DNA from: Motilibacter rhizosphaerae
GTDB lineage: Bacteria > Actinomycetota > Actinomycetes > Motilibacterales > Motilibacteraceae
Assembly: GCF_004216915.1 (NCBI RefSeq)
Contig: NZ_SGXD01000002.1
Location: forward strand, 310,001-374,000
Length of the DNA stretch: 64,000 nt
Reading direction: 5' to 3'
The notes beneath the pieces were generated by a model. That model was not told the origin of the DNA. It did not search any database and was given only the letters and a program-made list of their open reading frames with translations. Shown here one piece after another: positions 54,092 through 64,000 of the stretch. Position numbers and translations under genes: made by a program. Every line of letters starts with the position of its first letter. Within the stretch, counting starts at the first letter, position 1.

Positions 54092-54532
54092 GTGACGATC
54101 CCGAACCCCGAGAGCTGGACCAACGACCCGGCGTTCCCCGACGTCGTCGACGACGCGGCGCCCGAGCGCGACCGCCTGGTCGACCCGGAGGAGCCCGCGC
54201 TGCCCGGTGACCGCTACCTCGGCGTCGACGCCGTGGGCACGACGGTCGAGGAGCAGATCGAGGGCGAGTCGCTCGAGCAGAAGCTGGCCCGCGAGGTGCC
54301 GGACACCATCGCCGAGCCGCGTGACGACCTCCCCCGCGAGGCCGACGGGCTCGTCGACGAGTCCGGCGACCCCGACGTGCTGAGCGCGACCGACCAGCCG
54401 GCCGGCCGCCTCGTCGAGCCTGACGAGGGCGCGTCCACCGACGACGAGCCCGACCTCGTCGCCTCGGCGAGCCTGCACGGCGAGACCGACTTCTCGCCCG
54501 AAGAGGCCGCGATGCACATCAGGGAGGCCTGA
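54092..54532 (+). CDS. DUF5709 acidic protein
   Basis: This very acidic 146-residue protein fits DUF5709, an actinobacterial family with no membrane helix and no known fold: repeated DxxVDPEEPALPGD-like segments, EQIEGESLEQKLAREVPD, and an end SPEEAAMHIREA. It is likely disordered and may be stress-linked, as it is followed by topoisomerase IB with only three bases between. The GTG start lies just after the YtxH-like gene. Confidence 0.78.
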   Translation: MTIPNPESWTNDPAFPDVVDDAAPERDRLVDPEEPALPGDRYLGVDAVGTTVEEQIEGESLEQKLAREVPDTIAEPRDDLPREADGLVDESGDPDVLSATDQPAGRLVEPDEGASTDDEPDLVASASLHGETDFSPEEAAMHIREA

Positions 54533-54535
54533 GCC

Positions 54536-55639
54536 TTGCCCCGCTTGCGGCGCGCCGACTGCAGCGGCCCCGGCATCCGCCGGCGGCGCGCCGGGCGGGG
54601 CTGGGCGTACTCCTGGCCGGACGGCCGCAAGGTCGACGAGCCGGACGTCAAGGCGCGCATCGACGCGCTGGTCCTGCCACCGGCCTGGAAGGACGTGTGG
54701 ATCTGCCCGTGGCCCAACGGCCACATCCAGGCGCTCGGCACCGACGCCGCGGGCCGGCGCCAGTACCGCTACCACGACCAGTGGCGCGAGCAGCGCGACA
54801 AGGCCAAGCACGACCGCGTGCTCCAGTTCGCGGAGCGGCTGCCGGCGGCGCGCGAGCGCGCGGCCAGCGACCTCGGTCTCGAGGGCATGCCCCGCGACCG
54901 GGCGCTCGCCTGCGCGTTCCGCCTGCTGGACCTCGGGTTCTTCCGCGTCGGCAGCGAGGAGTACGCCGAGGAGAACGGCACCTACGGCCTCGCCACCCTG
55001 CGGCGCGAGCACACGACGGTCGACGGGCGCGAGATCGTCTTCGAGTACCTCGCGAAGGGCTCGAAGGAGCGCGTGCAGTCCATCGTCGACGACGAGGTCC
55101 GCGCCGTCGTGCAGCTGCTGCTGGACCGCGACGACCCCAACCCGGAGCTGCTCGCGTACCAGCTCGAGGACGGCACCTGGGTCGACGTGAAGTCGGGCGA
55201 CGTCAACGACTACGTCAAGCAGGTCGCCGGCGACGACGTCAGCGCCAAGGACTTCCGCACCTGGCACGCCACGGTGCTCATGGCCGTCGCGCTGGCGGTC
55301 TCCTCGCGCGTCGCGGACTCCCCCACGGCGCGCAAGCGGGCGGTCAGCCGCGGCGTGACCGAGGTCAGCACGTACCTCGGCAACACCCCGGCCGTCTGCC
55401 GCAAGAGCTACATCGACCCGCGCATCATCGACAAGTACGAGGACGGCGTGACCATCGCCGGCGACCTCGAGCGGCTCGGTGCCGACGCGGGCTTCGGCGA
55501 GCCCGCGATCCACGGCGAGATCGAGGCCGCGGTGCTCCGGCTGCTCGGCAACCCCGCGCACGAGAGCGAGCGCCGGCTGGCGGGCTCGCACGCGGGCGGC
55601 GTACGCGGCCGGCGGCCCAAGCTCGCGGCCGCCGCCTGA
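54536..55639 (+). CDS. DNA topoisomerase IB
   Basis: This 367-residue type IB topoisomerase is the short bacterial, poxvirus-like form, which relaxes DNA without ATP. The N-terminal part has GHIQALGTDAAGRRQYRYH, and the catalytic part has FRVGSEEYAEENGTYGL, FRTWHAT with the catalytic His and the nucleophile Y292 in CRKSYIDPRII. It starts at a TTG (54536) three bases after the DUF5709 stop, with GGGAGG about ten bases upstream; no ATG or GTG would give the conserved start. Confidence 0.9.
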   Translation: MPRLRRADCSGPGIRRRRAGRGWAYSWPDGRKVDEPDVKARIDALVLPPAWKDVWICPWPNGHIQALGTDAAGRRQYRYHDQWREQRDKAKHDRVLQFAERLPAARERAASDLGLEGMPRDRALACAFRLLDLGFFRVGSEEYAEENGTYGLATLRREHTTVDGREIVFEYLAKGSKERVQSIVDDEVRAVVQLLLDRDDPNPELLAYQLEDGTWVDVKSGDVNDYVKQVAGDDVSAKDFRTWHATVLMAVALAVSSRVADSPTARKRAVSRGVTEVSTYLGNTPAVCRKSYIDPRIIDKYEDGVTIAGDLERLGADAGFGEPAIHGEIEAAVLRLLGNPAHESERRLAGSHAGGVRGRRPKLAAAA

Positions 55640-55642
55640 GGC

Positions 55643-56788
<1,146 letters not shown>

Positions 56789-56891
56789 CGGCACGGGACA
56801 AGTCTGCCCCTTGCCGGCCGCCGGGGGCCCGCTAATCGGGTGCCAGAAGGTCACGAGAGGGACACGACTTCCGCCGTACGGCGGGGTTCCC

Positions 56892-58727
56892 TCACCCTTC
56901 GCCCATCGCGCGTTCACGCAGGGTGCGGCGAGCGCTCTCCAGCCGGACGTAGTCCGCCGACGCCCGCGCGAACGCCTCCTGGTCGGCGGGATCGACCTGC
57001 TGGAGCCGACGCAGCGTCTCGGGGATCGCCCGCTCGACCGCGTGCATCTCCAGCCGGGCGGCGACCTCCCCCGCGTAGCGCGGGACCGGGGTGCTGCCCA
57101 GCAGCAGGGGCTCGACCGCGAGACCGGCGACGACCCCGGCCGCCTCCCCCGCCGCCTCCCGCACGGCCGAGACCCACGCCTCACCCGCGCGCGCGGCCGT
57201 GACGCCGCCGGCGGCGCGGACGGCAGTGGCCGCCGCGGCGTACGCGGGGTCGGGGAAGACCTCGTCGACGACGAGCTCGTCGAAGCGCGGCGGCAGGTGC
57301 TCGGGGGCCTGGAGGGCGAGCTTCAGCGCCTCGCGCTGGACGACGTCCTGCGGGTCGCCCGCCTGCGACCCCTGGGCCGGCGGCTGGCGGCGGGCCGCGC
57401 CGAGCGTCCCCCCGGCCTGGCGCACGAGCTCGTCGGGGTCGGCCATCCCGACCCAGCCGGCGAGGCGGCGGGCGTACTCGGTGCGCAGCGCGACCGTGCG
57501 GATGCGGCGGACGACGTCCATGCCGGCGCGCGCGGCCGCGACCCTGCCCTCGGCGGTGTCGAGGTCGTAGCGCCCGACGGCGCTGCGGATGGCGAACTCG
57601 AAGAGGGGGACGCGGCGGCGGACGAGCTCGCGGACCGCCTCCGGGCCCTTGCGCAGCCGCACGTCGCACGGGTCGAGCCCGTCGGGCTCCACGGCGACGA
57701 AGGTCTGCGAGGAGAACTGCTCCTCCAGCTCGAAGGCGCGCAGCGCGGCCCGCTGCCCGGCCTCGTCGCCGTCGAAGGTGAAGACCACCTCGCCGCGCAC
57801 CTCGCCGTCGTCGAGGAGCAGGCGGCGCAGCACGCGCGCGTGCTCCTCGCCGAAGGCGGTGCCGCAGGTCGCGACGGCGGTCGGCACGCCCGACAGGTGC
57901 GCGGCCATGACGTCGGTGTAGCCCTCGACGACCACGGCCTGGTGGCCCTTGGCGATCTCGCGGCGGGCGAGGTCGAGGCCGTACAGCACCTGGGACTTCT
58001 TGTAGATCGGGGTCTCGGCGGTGTTGAGGTACTTCGCCTCGATCCGGTCGTCGTCGAGCACCCGACGCGCCCCGAAGCCCAGCACGGCGCCGGCGGAGTC
58101 GCGGATCGGCCAGACCAGCCGGCCGCGGAAGCGGTCGTAGAGACCCCGGCTCCCCCGCCCGGCCAGGCCGCCGGTCACGAGCTCGTCGTCGCGGAACCCG
58201 CGGCCGCGCAGGTGCCGGACCAGCGCCTCACCGTCGCGGGGGGCGAACCCCACCCCGAACCGCTCGGCGGCGCCGCGGTCGAAGCCGCGCTCCGAGAGGA
58301 AGCGGCGCCCGACGATGGCCTCGGGCGCGAGCAGCTGGCCGGCGTAGAACTCCGCGGCGGCACGGTGCGCCTCGAGCAGGCGGCGGCGGGCACCTGCCTG
58401 CGCCCGGTCCGGTCCGTCGCCGTCCTCGTAGTGCAGCTCGAGGCCCGCCCGCCCGGCGAGCTGCTCGACGGCCTCGGCGAACGAGACGGAGTCGAGCTGC
58501 ATGAGGAAGGAGATGGCGTCGCCGCCCACCCCGCAGCCGAAGCAGTGGAAGGCGCCGACGCTCGGGCGGACGGAGAACGACGGGGACTTCTCGTCGTGGA
58601 ACGGGCACAGCCCCTTGAGGTTGCCGCCGCCCGCGCTGCGCAGCGTGACCCGCTCGCCGATGAGGTCGGCGATGTCGGTGCGCTCCTTGACGAGGGCGAC
58701 GTCCTCGTCCCGGATCCGTCCCGCCAC
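56892..58727 (-). CDS. dnaG: DNA primase
   Basis: DnaG makes RNA primers at the replication fork. The zinc-binding set C41, H44, C62, C65 ([12 protein letters not shown] and HCFGCG) is intact, the TOPRIM core has [11 protein letters not shown] and FTFDGDEAG, and the C-terminal helicase-binding domain follows a low-complexity stretch near residue 440. The length of 611 residues is normal. It starts with GTG 58727 and lies 103 bases upstream of the sigma gene on the same strand. Confidence 0.96.
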   Translation of the reverse strand: MAGRIRDEDVALVKERTDIADLIGERVTLRSAGGGNLKGLCPFHDEKSPSFSVRPSVGAFHCFGCGVGGDAISFLMQLDSVSFAEAVEQLAGRAGLELHYEDGDGPDRAQAGARRRLLEAHRAAAEFYAGQLLAPEAIVGRRFLSERGFDRGAAERFGVGFAPRDGEALVRHLRGRGFRDDELVTGGLAGRGSRGLYDRFRGRLVWPIRDSAGAVLGFGARRVLDDDRIEAKYLNTAETPIYKKSQVLYGLDLARREIAKGHQAVVVEGYTDVMAAHLSGVPTAVATCGTAFGEEHARVLRRLLLDDGEVRGEVVFTFDGDEAGQRAALRAFELEEQFSSQTFVAVEPDGLDPCDVRLRKGPEAVRELVRRRVPLFEFAIRSAVGRYDLDTAEGRVAAARAGMDVVRRIRTVALRTEYARRLAGWVGMADPDELVRQAGGTLGAARRQPPAQGSQAGDPQDVVQREALKLALQAPEHLPPRFDELVVDEVFPDPAYAAAATAVRAAGGVTAARAGEAWVSAVREAAGEAAGVVAGLAVEPLLLGSTPVPRYAGEVAARLEMHAVERAIPETLRRLQQVDPADQEAFARASADYVRLESARRTLRERAMGEG

Positions 58728-58743
58728 GCGCGGAGTCTATGCA

Positions 58744-58778
58744 CCGCAGGGCCGGCGCGAGGAGCGCCGGCCCTGCGG
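58744..58778 (-). terminator. Perfect 15-bp hairpin between the Ser/Ala protein gene and dnaG
   Basis: Arms 58744-58758 and 58764-58778 are perfect complements (ccgcagggccggcgc) around a five-base loop. Its position after the minus-strand gene that stops at 58793 and before the dnaG start at 58727 fits a terminator for the former. A run of T is not present, as is common in high-GC genomes. Confidence 0.75.
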
Positions 58779-58792
58779 GGTGTGGACGAGCG

Positions 58793-60019
58793 TCAGCCGC
58801 CCACGCTGAAGCGCGCGATGATGCCGCGCGCCGCCGGGGACGAGCCGGCGCGGTCGCTGCGGACGTCGGTCACGACGTAGTCGCCCGGCGTGACCGAGTA
58901 GTACCAGGGGGTCCCGGTGCCCAGGCTGAGGTAGCCGGTGCTGGAGACCAGGGCCGTGCTCGCGCACGTCTGCGCCACCGGCGACGCGCTCGCCGACGGG
59001 CTCGCGGTGCTGGCGCTCGGGCTCGGGCTGGCCGTCGTCGTGCTGGGGCTCGGGCTCGCCGTGGTCGGGCTCGGGCTCGCCGAGGCGCTCGCGGTCGCCG
59101 ACGGCGTGACCTCGTACGCGTGGGTGCTCGCCGACGCGCTCGCGCTGGCCGAGGCCGACGCGCTCGTCGCCGGGGTGGCCGACGCGCTGGCGCTCGGGCT
59201 CGCCGAGGCCGACGCGCTCGCCGAGGCGCTGGCGGAGGCGCTGGCCGACGCGGACGGGGTGGCCGTCACCGTCGGCAGGGCCTTGCCCGTCGTGATGCAC
59301 GACAGCGCCTGCGCCGCGGACAGCCCGGTCGGGACCTTCCACAGCTGGGCGCCGCGCGTCGCGCCGGTGACGTTGGCGAGGTAGAACCAGCCGTGCGACG
59401 GCAGCGACGTCGGGCTCAGGCGCAGCGCCTCACCGCGGTAGGTGAGCCGGGCCTGCGGCGCGGCGTACGGGAAGACCGAGACGACGCCGCCCTTCATCGA
59501 CATCGTGGCGATCCGGTTGGCGTGCGTCGGGCCGCCCGTGCGGTCGGCGAAGAACCAGTAGTCGCCCTTGGTGAAGTAGTCGCCGAACTGGCCGAGGCCG
59601 CCGGGCGCGATGTCGATGCCGCCGAGGAAGCGGACGTGGCGGTTGAGCGCGTCCCACTCGGCCTGGGCGCCGGTGGTGTCGCCGGCCTTGAGCTTGCTCG
59701 TGTAGCGCGCGTAGTCCAGGACGAACTGCGTCTTGGTGTAGGCCCCGATCGGCGCTACGACGCCGAGCTGGGTCGGGACCGCGTCGCGGGTGCGCACCTG
59801 CACGAGGTAGCGGCCGGGGCGCAGCAGCGGCGCGACCTCGACCTTGCCCTGCTCGGTGGTGATGTAGAGGGTGCGGGGGATGCCCGGGATCACCGCGGTG
59901 CGGCTGGCCGCCGCGGGCGCAGGTGCTGCTGTCGCGGTCCCGCTGCCCGAGACCAGGAGGGGGGCCGCGGCGACGGCGACCGCCGGGAGGGCGAGGGCGG
60001 CTTTGCGTCCGAGATGCAC
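58793..60019 (-). CDS. Secreted protein with long Ser/Ala repeat
   Basis: A signal peptide (GRKAALALPAVAVAAAPLL, cleavage near residue 32) precedes a ~215-residue domain I do not recognise (IPGIPRTLYITTEQGKVEVAP through HGWFYLANVTGATRG). Residues about 250-345 are mostly alternating Ser-Ala, then Ser-Pro-Thr, a flexible spacer likely to be glycosylated or to cross the wall. A ~60-residue Cys-containing beta domain (QTCASTALVSSTGYLSLG) ends the protein. GTG 60019 has AGGGAG eight bases upstream. The TCGGCGAGCGC-like DNA repeat makes length changes probable. Confidence 0.75.
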   Translation of the reverse strand: MHLGRKAALALPAVAVAAAPLLVSGSGTATAAPAPAAASRTAVIPGIPRTLYITTEQGKVEVAPLLRPGRYLVQVRTRDAVPTQLGVVAPIGAYTKTQFVLDYARYTSKLKAGDTTGAQAEWDALNRHVRFLGGIDIAPGGLGQFGDYFTKGDYWFFADRTGGPTHANRIATMSMKGGVVSVFPYAAPQARLTYRGEALRLSPTSLPSHGWFYLANVTGATRGAQLWKVPTGLSAAQALSCITTGKALPTVTATPSASASASASASASASASASPSASASATPATSASASASASASASTHAYEVTPSATASASASPSPTTASPSPSTTTASPSPSASTASPSASASPVAQTCASTALVSSTGYLSLGTGTPWYYSVTPGDYVVTDVRSDRAGSSPAARGIIARFSVGG

Positions 60020-60053
60020 GGAATTGCTCCCTTGGGGTGGCAAATGTGTACAT

Positions 60054-61340
60054 CTACAACGATGCGGTGGGAGCCCCCGGAGGTTGTGCCGCGACACGCA
60101 GGAACATGGCCGCGGCCGAGGCGTCGGTGAGGCTCGCCACCGCGTCGACGGCCACTCGCAGGCGGTCGGCGTCGTCCCTCGCGGCGGCCCAGTCCTCGGC
60201 GAAGACCGGGGCGAGGGGCTCCGGCCCGCGCTCGAGCGCGTGCGCCACCAGCGCAGCGACCGCCTCGCGCTGCCGCTCGAGCTGGGCGGCGCGGCCGGCG
60301 GCCTCCATGACGTAGCGGGCGGCCACGGCCTTGAGCACCGCGACCTCGAGCCGCGTCCCCTCGGGGACGACGAGCTCGCAGGCGAAGCGCGTGAGCGGGC
60401 CGTCCGTCCCGGCGTCGCCGCGCGTGGCGTCCTCGGCCGCCGTGCAGAAGCGGCCGACCAGCGTGCTGGTGAGCCCCTTCAGCGCGGCGAGCGACGCCCG
60501 CGAGCCGTCGTGGCCCGTCGGCCACTCGGGCAGCGCCACCACGCGGGCCAGCGCCGCGGCAAGTGCGGCGGGGTCCGCCCCCGGCGCGTACGTCCTGGTG
60601 GCGACGGCGACCACGGCGGCCACCTCGTCGCGGTCGCCGAGCGCGGCGAGGTCGACCAGGCCGGCCTGCACGCCGTCCTCGAGGTCGTGCACGGAGTACG
60701 CGACGTCGTCGGCCCAGTCCATGACCTGCGCCTCGACGCACGGCCGGTCGTGCGGCGCACCCTCGCGCACCCACGCGAGGGCCTCGGCGTCCGCGGCGTA
60801 CGCGCCGTACTTGCCGCGGGCGGCGCGCGGGTCGTCGCGCAGCCACGGGTACTTCGTCGCGGCGTCGAGGCTCGCCCGGGTGAGGTTCAGCCCCACGCTG
60901 CGGACCTCACCGCCCGGCACCGCACCGGCCGACTTCGCCTCGAGCCGCGTGAGCAGGCGCAGCGTCTGGGCGTTGCCCTCGAAGCCGCCGGCCGGGCCGG
61001 CCACCTCGTCGAGCGCGCGCTCGCCGTTGTGCCCGAAGGGCGGGTGCCCGAGGTCGTGGGCGAGGCAGGCGGTCTCGACGACGTCGGCGTCGCAGCCGAG
61101 CGCGCGGGCGACCTCGCGCCCGATCTGGGCGACCTCGAGCGAGTGGGTCAGGCGGTTGCGGACGAAGTCGTCGCTCCACGGGTGCACGACCTGGGTCTTG
61201 CCGGCGAGGCGGCGCAGGCCGCTCGCGTGCACGAGGCGGGCCAGGTCGCGGGCGTACGGGGAGCGGCGCTCGTCGGCGGGCTTGCGCGGCGGCTCGGGCA
61301 CCCAGCGGGCGGCGTCGGACGGTGCGTAGCCCTCGCTCAT
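60054..61340 (-). CDS. dgt: Deoxyguanosinetriphosphate triphosphohydrolase-like protein
   Basis: The 428-residue protein has the HD-domain metal set: H66 in RNRLTHSLEV, H95 and D96 in LAHDLGHPPFGHNGE, and a later Asp in VMDWADDVAYSVHD. Enzymes of this group cleave dNTPs to nucleoside and triphosphate and so adjust the dNTP pool. The location between dusB and dnaG is conserved in actinobacteria. The ATG at 61340 gives the normal N-terminus; 34 bases separate it from the secreted-protein start. Confidence 0.92.
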   Translation of the reverse strand: MSEGYAPSDAARWVPEPPRKPADERRSPYARDLARLVHASGLRRLAGKTQVVHPWSDDFVRNRLTHSLEVAQIGREVARALGCDADVVETACLAHDLGHPPFGHNGERALDEVAGPAGGFEGNAQTLRLLTRLEAKSAGAVPGGEVRSVGLNLTRASLDAATKYPWLRDDPRAARGKYGAYAADAEALAWVREGAPHDRPCVEAQVMDWADDVAYSVHDLEDGVQAGLVDLAALGDRDEVAAVVAVATRTYAPGADPAALAAALARVVALPEWPTGHDGSRASLAALKGLTSTLVGRFCTAAEDATRGDAGTDGPLTRFACELVVPEGTRLEVAVLKAVAARYVMEAAGRAAQLERQREAVAALVAHALERGPEPLAPVFAEDWAAARDDADRLRVAVDAVASLTDASAAAMFLRVAAQPPGAPTASL

Positions 61341-61443
61341 CGGGTGCCACGCTACCGCTCAGGTCGTGCCCGGTCCCTGCCGACGGGGACTCCGGCGGCC
61401 GATCCATCCCGGGCTGCTGGACGACCGAGCGCGCGGAGGTCGC

Positions 61444-63738
61444 GTGGCGGAGGCAGGGCGCATCCCCCTGAGGGCGCGCGCGGTGTTCACCGCGCTCGCC
61501 CTGCTCGCGCTCGCCCTGACGGTCGTCAGGGTGCCGTGCTCGCTGCCCGCGCCGGGCTGGTGGCTGGCCGCGCTGGCCGTGCCGGTCCTCGCCCGCTACC
61601 CGCTGGTCGTGCTGCGCCACGCGAGCGGCTACGAGATCGGGCTCGACCCGGTCGTCGTGCTCTTCCTCGCCTTCGCCGAGCCGCGGCACGCGGCCCTGCT
61701 GTGGGCGCTGTCGACGACGGTCGCCCAGGGCACGACCGAGCGCGGGCCGTGGGTGCGCTGCTTCAACGCCGCCGACTCCGTGCTCGCCGGGCTCGCCGCG
61801 CTGGCGGTCGCCCACCTGTGCGACCCCGGCGCCAACCCCAGCGGTGTGCTCGGGGTGGTCACGGCGGCGCTGGCGGGGACGACGTACTACGCCGTGGACT
61901 ACGCACTGTCCGCGGTCGCGGTCGCGGTCCTCGGGCGCGCCCCCCTGCGCAGCGCGCTGTGGGACGAGACCGCCCCGGTCATGCTCGCGAGCGCGGGCGG
62001 CTGCGCCAGCCTCGGCTACCTCGGCGCGCTCGTCCTGCACCAGGACGCCGCGGCCTTCCCGCTCGTGCTCGTCCCGCTCGTCACCGTGGTCTACGCGGGC
62101 CACGCCTTCAGCGGCGTGGAGGACGAGCGGCTGCGCTTCCAGGCGCTGTTCACCGCCGCCCGGGCCCAGCACGCGGCGCGCGACTCGCGCGAGGTCCTGG
62201 CCAGCGCGGTCGAGGCCGGCGAGCACGCGCTCGGCAACAGCGACGTGCGCATCGTCAGCGAGCGGCCGGACGGCGGCATCGCCAGCCCGCTCGGGCAGGG
62301 CGGACCCTGGCTGGCCGCCTCCCCCAAGGGCACCGCCACGCGGGTCTACCAGGACGACGACGTCGACGTGCTCGACCTGCTCGCGACCCTCACCGGCGAC
62401 TCGCTGAGCCGCCTCGCCCTCGTCAGCGAGCTCGAGCAGCTCGCCACGGTCGACGGCCTCACGGGCCTCGCCAACGGCGCCGCCCTCGCCCGCGCCCTGC
62501 GCGAGGCCGGGCCGGGGGCCGCGGTGCTCTTCATCGACCTCGACGGCTTCAAGGCGGTGAACGACGAGCACGGGCACGACGCCGGGGACGCGCTGCTGCG
62601 GGCCGTCGCGCACCGCCTGCGCCGGTCGGTCCGCACGGGTGACCTCGTCGCGCGCCCCGGCGGCGACGAGTTCGTCGTGCTGCTGCCCGAGGCGGACGGT
62701 CCGACGGCCGAGGGGCTGGCCGCGCGCGTGGTGACCGACCTCGCCCGCCCCGTCTCCGTCGGCGGCAGCACGGTCGCGGTCGGCGCCAGCGTCGGCGTCG
62801 CGGTCGGCGGTGGCGACCTGGTGCGCCGCGCGGACATCGCGATGTACGCCGCGAAGCGCGCCGGCAAGGACCGCTACGCCCGCTGCACCGACGAGATGCA
62901 CCGCCAGCACATGGAGGCCCGCGACCTGCCGGAGCAGCTGCGCGGCGCCGGCGAGCGCGGCGAGCTCGTCCTGCACTACCAGCCGATCGTCGACCTGGCG
63001 CTGGGCCGCGTCGACGGCGTCGAGGCGCTCATCCGGTGGCAGCACCCGACGCGCGGGCTGCTGGCCCCCGACGCCTTCATCCCGCAGGCGGAGGAGTCCG
63101 GGGTCGTCGACGAGCTCACGGCGTGGGTGCTGCAGCGGGCGGTCGCGGACGGGGCGGCGCTGCACGCGGCGGCCGGGCGGCAGGTCTCGATCAGCATCAA
63201 CGTGCCCGCGGCGGCGCTGGTGCGCGGCGTGCTGCTGGACGAGCTGCGCCACGGCAGCCGCGAGGACGTGCAGCTCATCCTCGAGGTGACCGAGACGACG
63301 CTGGCTGAGCCGGCTGCCGTGCCGGTCCTGGAGGAGTTCCGCCGGCGCGGGGTGCGCATCGCCCTCGACGACTTCGGTACGGGCCACTCCTCGCTCGCGG
63401 CCCTGCGCCTGCTCCCCGTCGACATCATCAAGCTCGACCGCGCCTTCACCGCCGACCTGCCGGGCGACCCGCGCGCGGGGCACCTCATCCGCTCGGTCGG
63501 CTCGCTCGCCAGCGCCCTGGACAAGCCGCTCGTCGTGGAGGGCATCGAGGGCGCCGACCAGCTCGCCGAGCTGCAGCGGCTGGGCGTCGTGCTCGGCCAG
63601 GGCTTCCTGCTCGCCCGGCCGGCCCCGCTGGCGCAGGTGCTGCCGCTCGTCGCACCGGGCGCGACCGTGCGCGGGCTGCGTCAGCCGCCGCTGACCGCCA
63701 GCTCGGCGTCCGCACCGAGCCCGGCGCAGGTGCCGTAG
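61444..63738 (+). CDS. Membrane GGDEF-EAL protein (cyclic di-GMP turnover)
   Basis: About eight N-terminal hydrophobic segments (MASE-like sensor, residues 10-225) lead to a GGDEF domain and an EAL domain. GGDEF is intact at 406-410 with the inhibitory I-site RTGD at 397-400, and the EAL domain keeps EAL at 527-529, the N in SINVPA, EVTET, DDFGTG, KLD and VVEGIE. Both cyclase and phosphodiesterase activity are therefore possible. The GTG at 61444 follows GGAGGT. It is divergent from dgt, and its end overlaps the convergent dusB gene by 58 bases. Confidence 0.93.
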   Translation: MAEAGRIPLRARAVFTALALLALALTVVRVPCSLPAPGWWLAALAVPVLARYPLVVLRHASGYEIGLDPVVVLFLAFAEPRHAALLWALSTTVAQGTTERGPWVRCFNAADSVLAGLAALAVAHLCDPGANPSGVLGVVTAALAGTTYYAVDYALSAVAVAVLGRAPLRSALWDETAPVMLASAGGCASLGYLGALVLHQDAAAFPLVLVPLVTVVYAGHAFSGVEDERLRFQALFTAARAQHAARDSREVLASAVEAGEHALGNSDVRIVSERPDGGIASPLGQGGPWLAASPKGTATRVYQDDDVDVLDLLATLTGDSLSRLALVSELEQLATVDGLTGLANGAALARALREAGPGAAVLFIDLDGFKAVNDEHGHDAGDALLRAVAHRLRRSVRTGDLVARPGGDEFVVLLPEADGPTAEGLAARVVTDLARPVSVGGSTVAVGASVGVAVGGGDLVRRADIAMYAAKRAGKDRYARCTDEMHRQHMEARDLPEQLRGAGERGELVLHYQPIVDLALGRVDGVEALIRWQHPTRGLLAPDAFIPQAEESGVVDELTAWVLQRAVADGAALHAAAGRQVSISINVPAAALVRGVLLDELRHGSREDVQLILEVTETTLAEPAAVPVLEEFRRRGVRIALDDFGTGHSSLAALRLLPVDIIKLDRAFTADLPGDPRAGHLIRSVGSLASALDKPLVVEGIEGADQLAELQRLGVVLGQGFLLARPAPLAQVLPLVAPGATVRGLRQPPLTASSASAPSPAQVP

Positions 63739-64000
63739 GGGTCGTCGAGCCAGCCCTCGGGCAGCGCCAGGCGCTTCTGCGGGCTCGTCCGCCCACGCGG
63801 GCGGCCGAGCTCGGCCTCGGGGAACGGCTGGGCAGGGTCGAGCTCGCCCAGCAGCGCGTCGAGCTCGGCGAGGCTGCTCACGAGGCCGAGCCGCTGGCGC
63901 AGGTGGGACCCCACGGCGAAGCCCTTGAGGTACCACGCCATGAACTTGCGCAGCTCGCGCAGCCCGCGGTCCTCCCCGGTCCACGCGGCGAGCAGCTCGC
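63681..64000 (-). CDS. tRNA-dihydrouridine synthase, DusB type, C-terminal part (cut by window edge)
   Basis: The frame enters from the right edge and ends at TGA 63681-63683. The ~105 visible residues (LRELRKFMAWYLKGFAVGSHLR, then a WLDDPYG segment) match the C-terminal helical domain of actinobacterial DusB, which reduces uridine in the tRNA D-loop with FMN and NADPH. The catalytic Cys is outside the window. A Met at 63941 is internal. It lies next to dgt and dnaG as in related genomes. Confidence 0.88.
   Translation of the reverse strand, partial: ELLAAWTGEDRGLRELRKFMAWYLKGFAVGSHLRQRLGLVSSLAELDALLGELDPAQPFPEAELGRPRGRTSPQKRLALPEGWLDDPYGTCAGLGADAELAVSGG

Noticed and set aside
60907-63984. 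A 1025-codon minus-strand frame across the GGDEF-EAL gene
   Set aside because: It is a shadow; the opposite strand keeps intact GGDEF and EAL motifs and dgt occupies a different frame.

Overview
This 64 kb window is chromosomal DNA of a very GC-rich actinobacterium. The support is dense coding with frequent GTG starts, a mycothiol-dependent isomerase-family gene, an F420-dependent oxidoreductase family gene, the families DUF3052, DUF3145, DUF5709 and DUF222/HNH, a homodimeric pyruvate dehydrogenase E1, and a fabD-fabH-acpP-fabF block preceded by a PucR-type activator like streptomycete FasR. I cannot name the genus. Both ends cut genes: an ArsB-like permease on the left and a DusB-type dihydrouridine synthase on the right.

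Layout. 1-8.0 kb: permease end, a secreted alpha/beta hydrolase, then a tightly overlapping minus-strand run (DUF3052, AhpE-type peroxiredoxin, tRNA-Val, small zinc ribbon, Nif3-like, CT398-like zinc ribbon, RNase H/phosphatase fusion), and YjbQ. 8.1-11 kb: aceE, closed by two near-identical long hairpins. 11-13.6 kb: drug exporter, mycothiol enzyme and holin-like membrane protein. 13.7-19.9 kb: a beta-propeller secreted protein, a VWA/MoxR/DUF58/VWA cluster and a frameshifted secreted-protein gene. 20-27.8 kb: F420 oxidoreductase, flavin reductase, an ABC exporter co-transcribed with a LuxR-type two-component system, pirin, and an HhH-PHP protein. 27.8-34 kb: fasR-fabDHPF-MOSC and DUF3145. 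34-38.9 kb: OmpR-type two-component system and a LysR/MFS divergent pair.

39-41 kb: an array of eight short repeats, followed by a DUF222/HNH (13E12-type) gene. Its start codon lies inside a perfect actinobacterial SOS (LexA) box, and the promoter geometry predicts a leaderless transcript. 41-46.5 kb: a three-gene envelope cluster (DUF4331 protein, TPR protein, His-rich nickel/cobalt efflux-like permease) and a YdjM-like membrane hydrolase. 46.5-52.6 kb: a sirtuin, a hemerythrin protein, and a MarR-MarR-MFS-FUSC efflux locus with three copies of the same inverted repeat (GTTGC-N5-GCAAC). 52.6-64 kb: a lipoprotein, tRNA-CAT, tRNA-Asn, small envelope or acidic proteins, topoisomerase IB, a principal-type sigma factor, dnaG, a Ser/Ala-repeat secreted protein, dgt, a membrane GGDEF-EAL protein and dusB.

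Most of the window is ordinary chromosomal core. The stretches that most deserve a second look are the repeat array with its SOS-controlled HNH gene, the DUF4331/TPR/His-rich transporter cluster, the shared-operator efflux locus, and a CGTACG word that seems to be preserved in all three reading frames.
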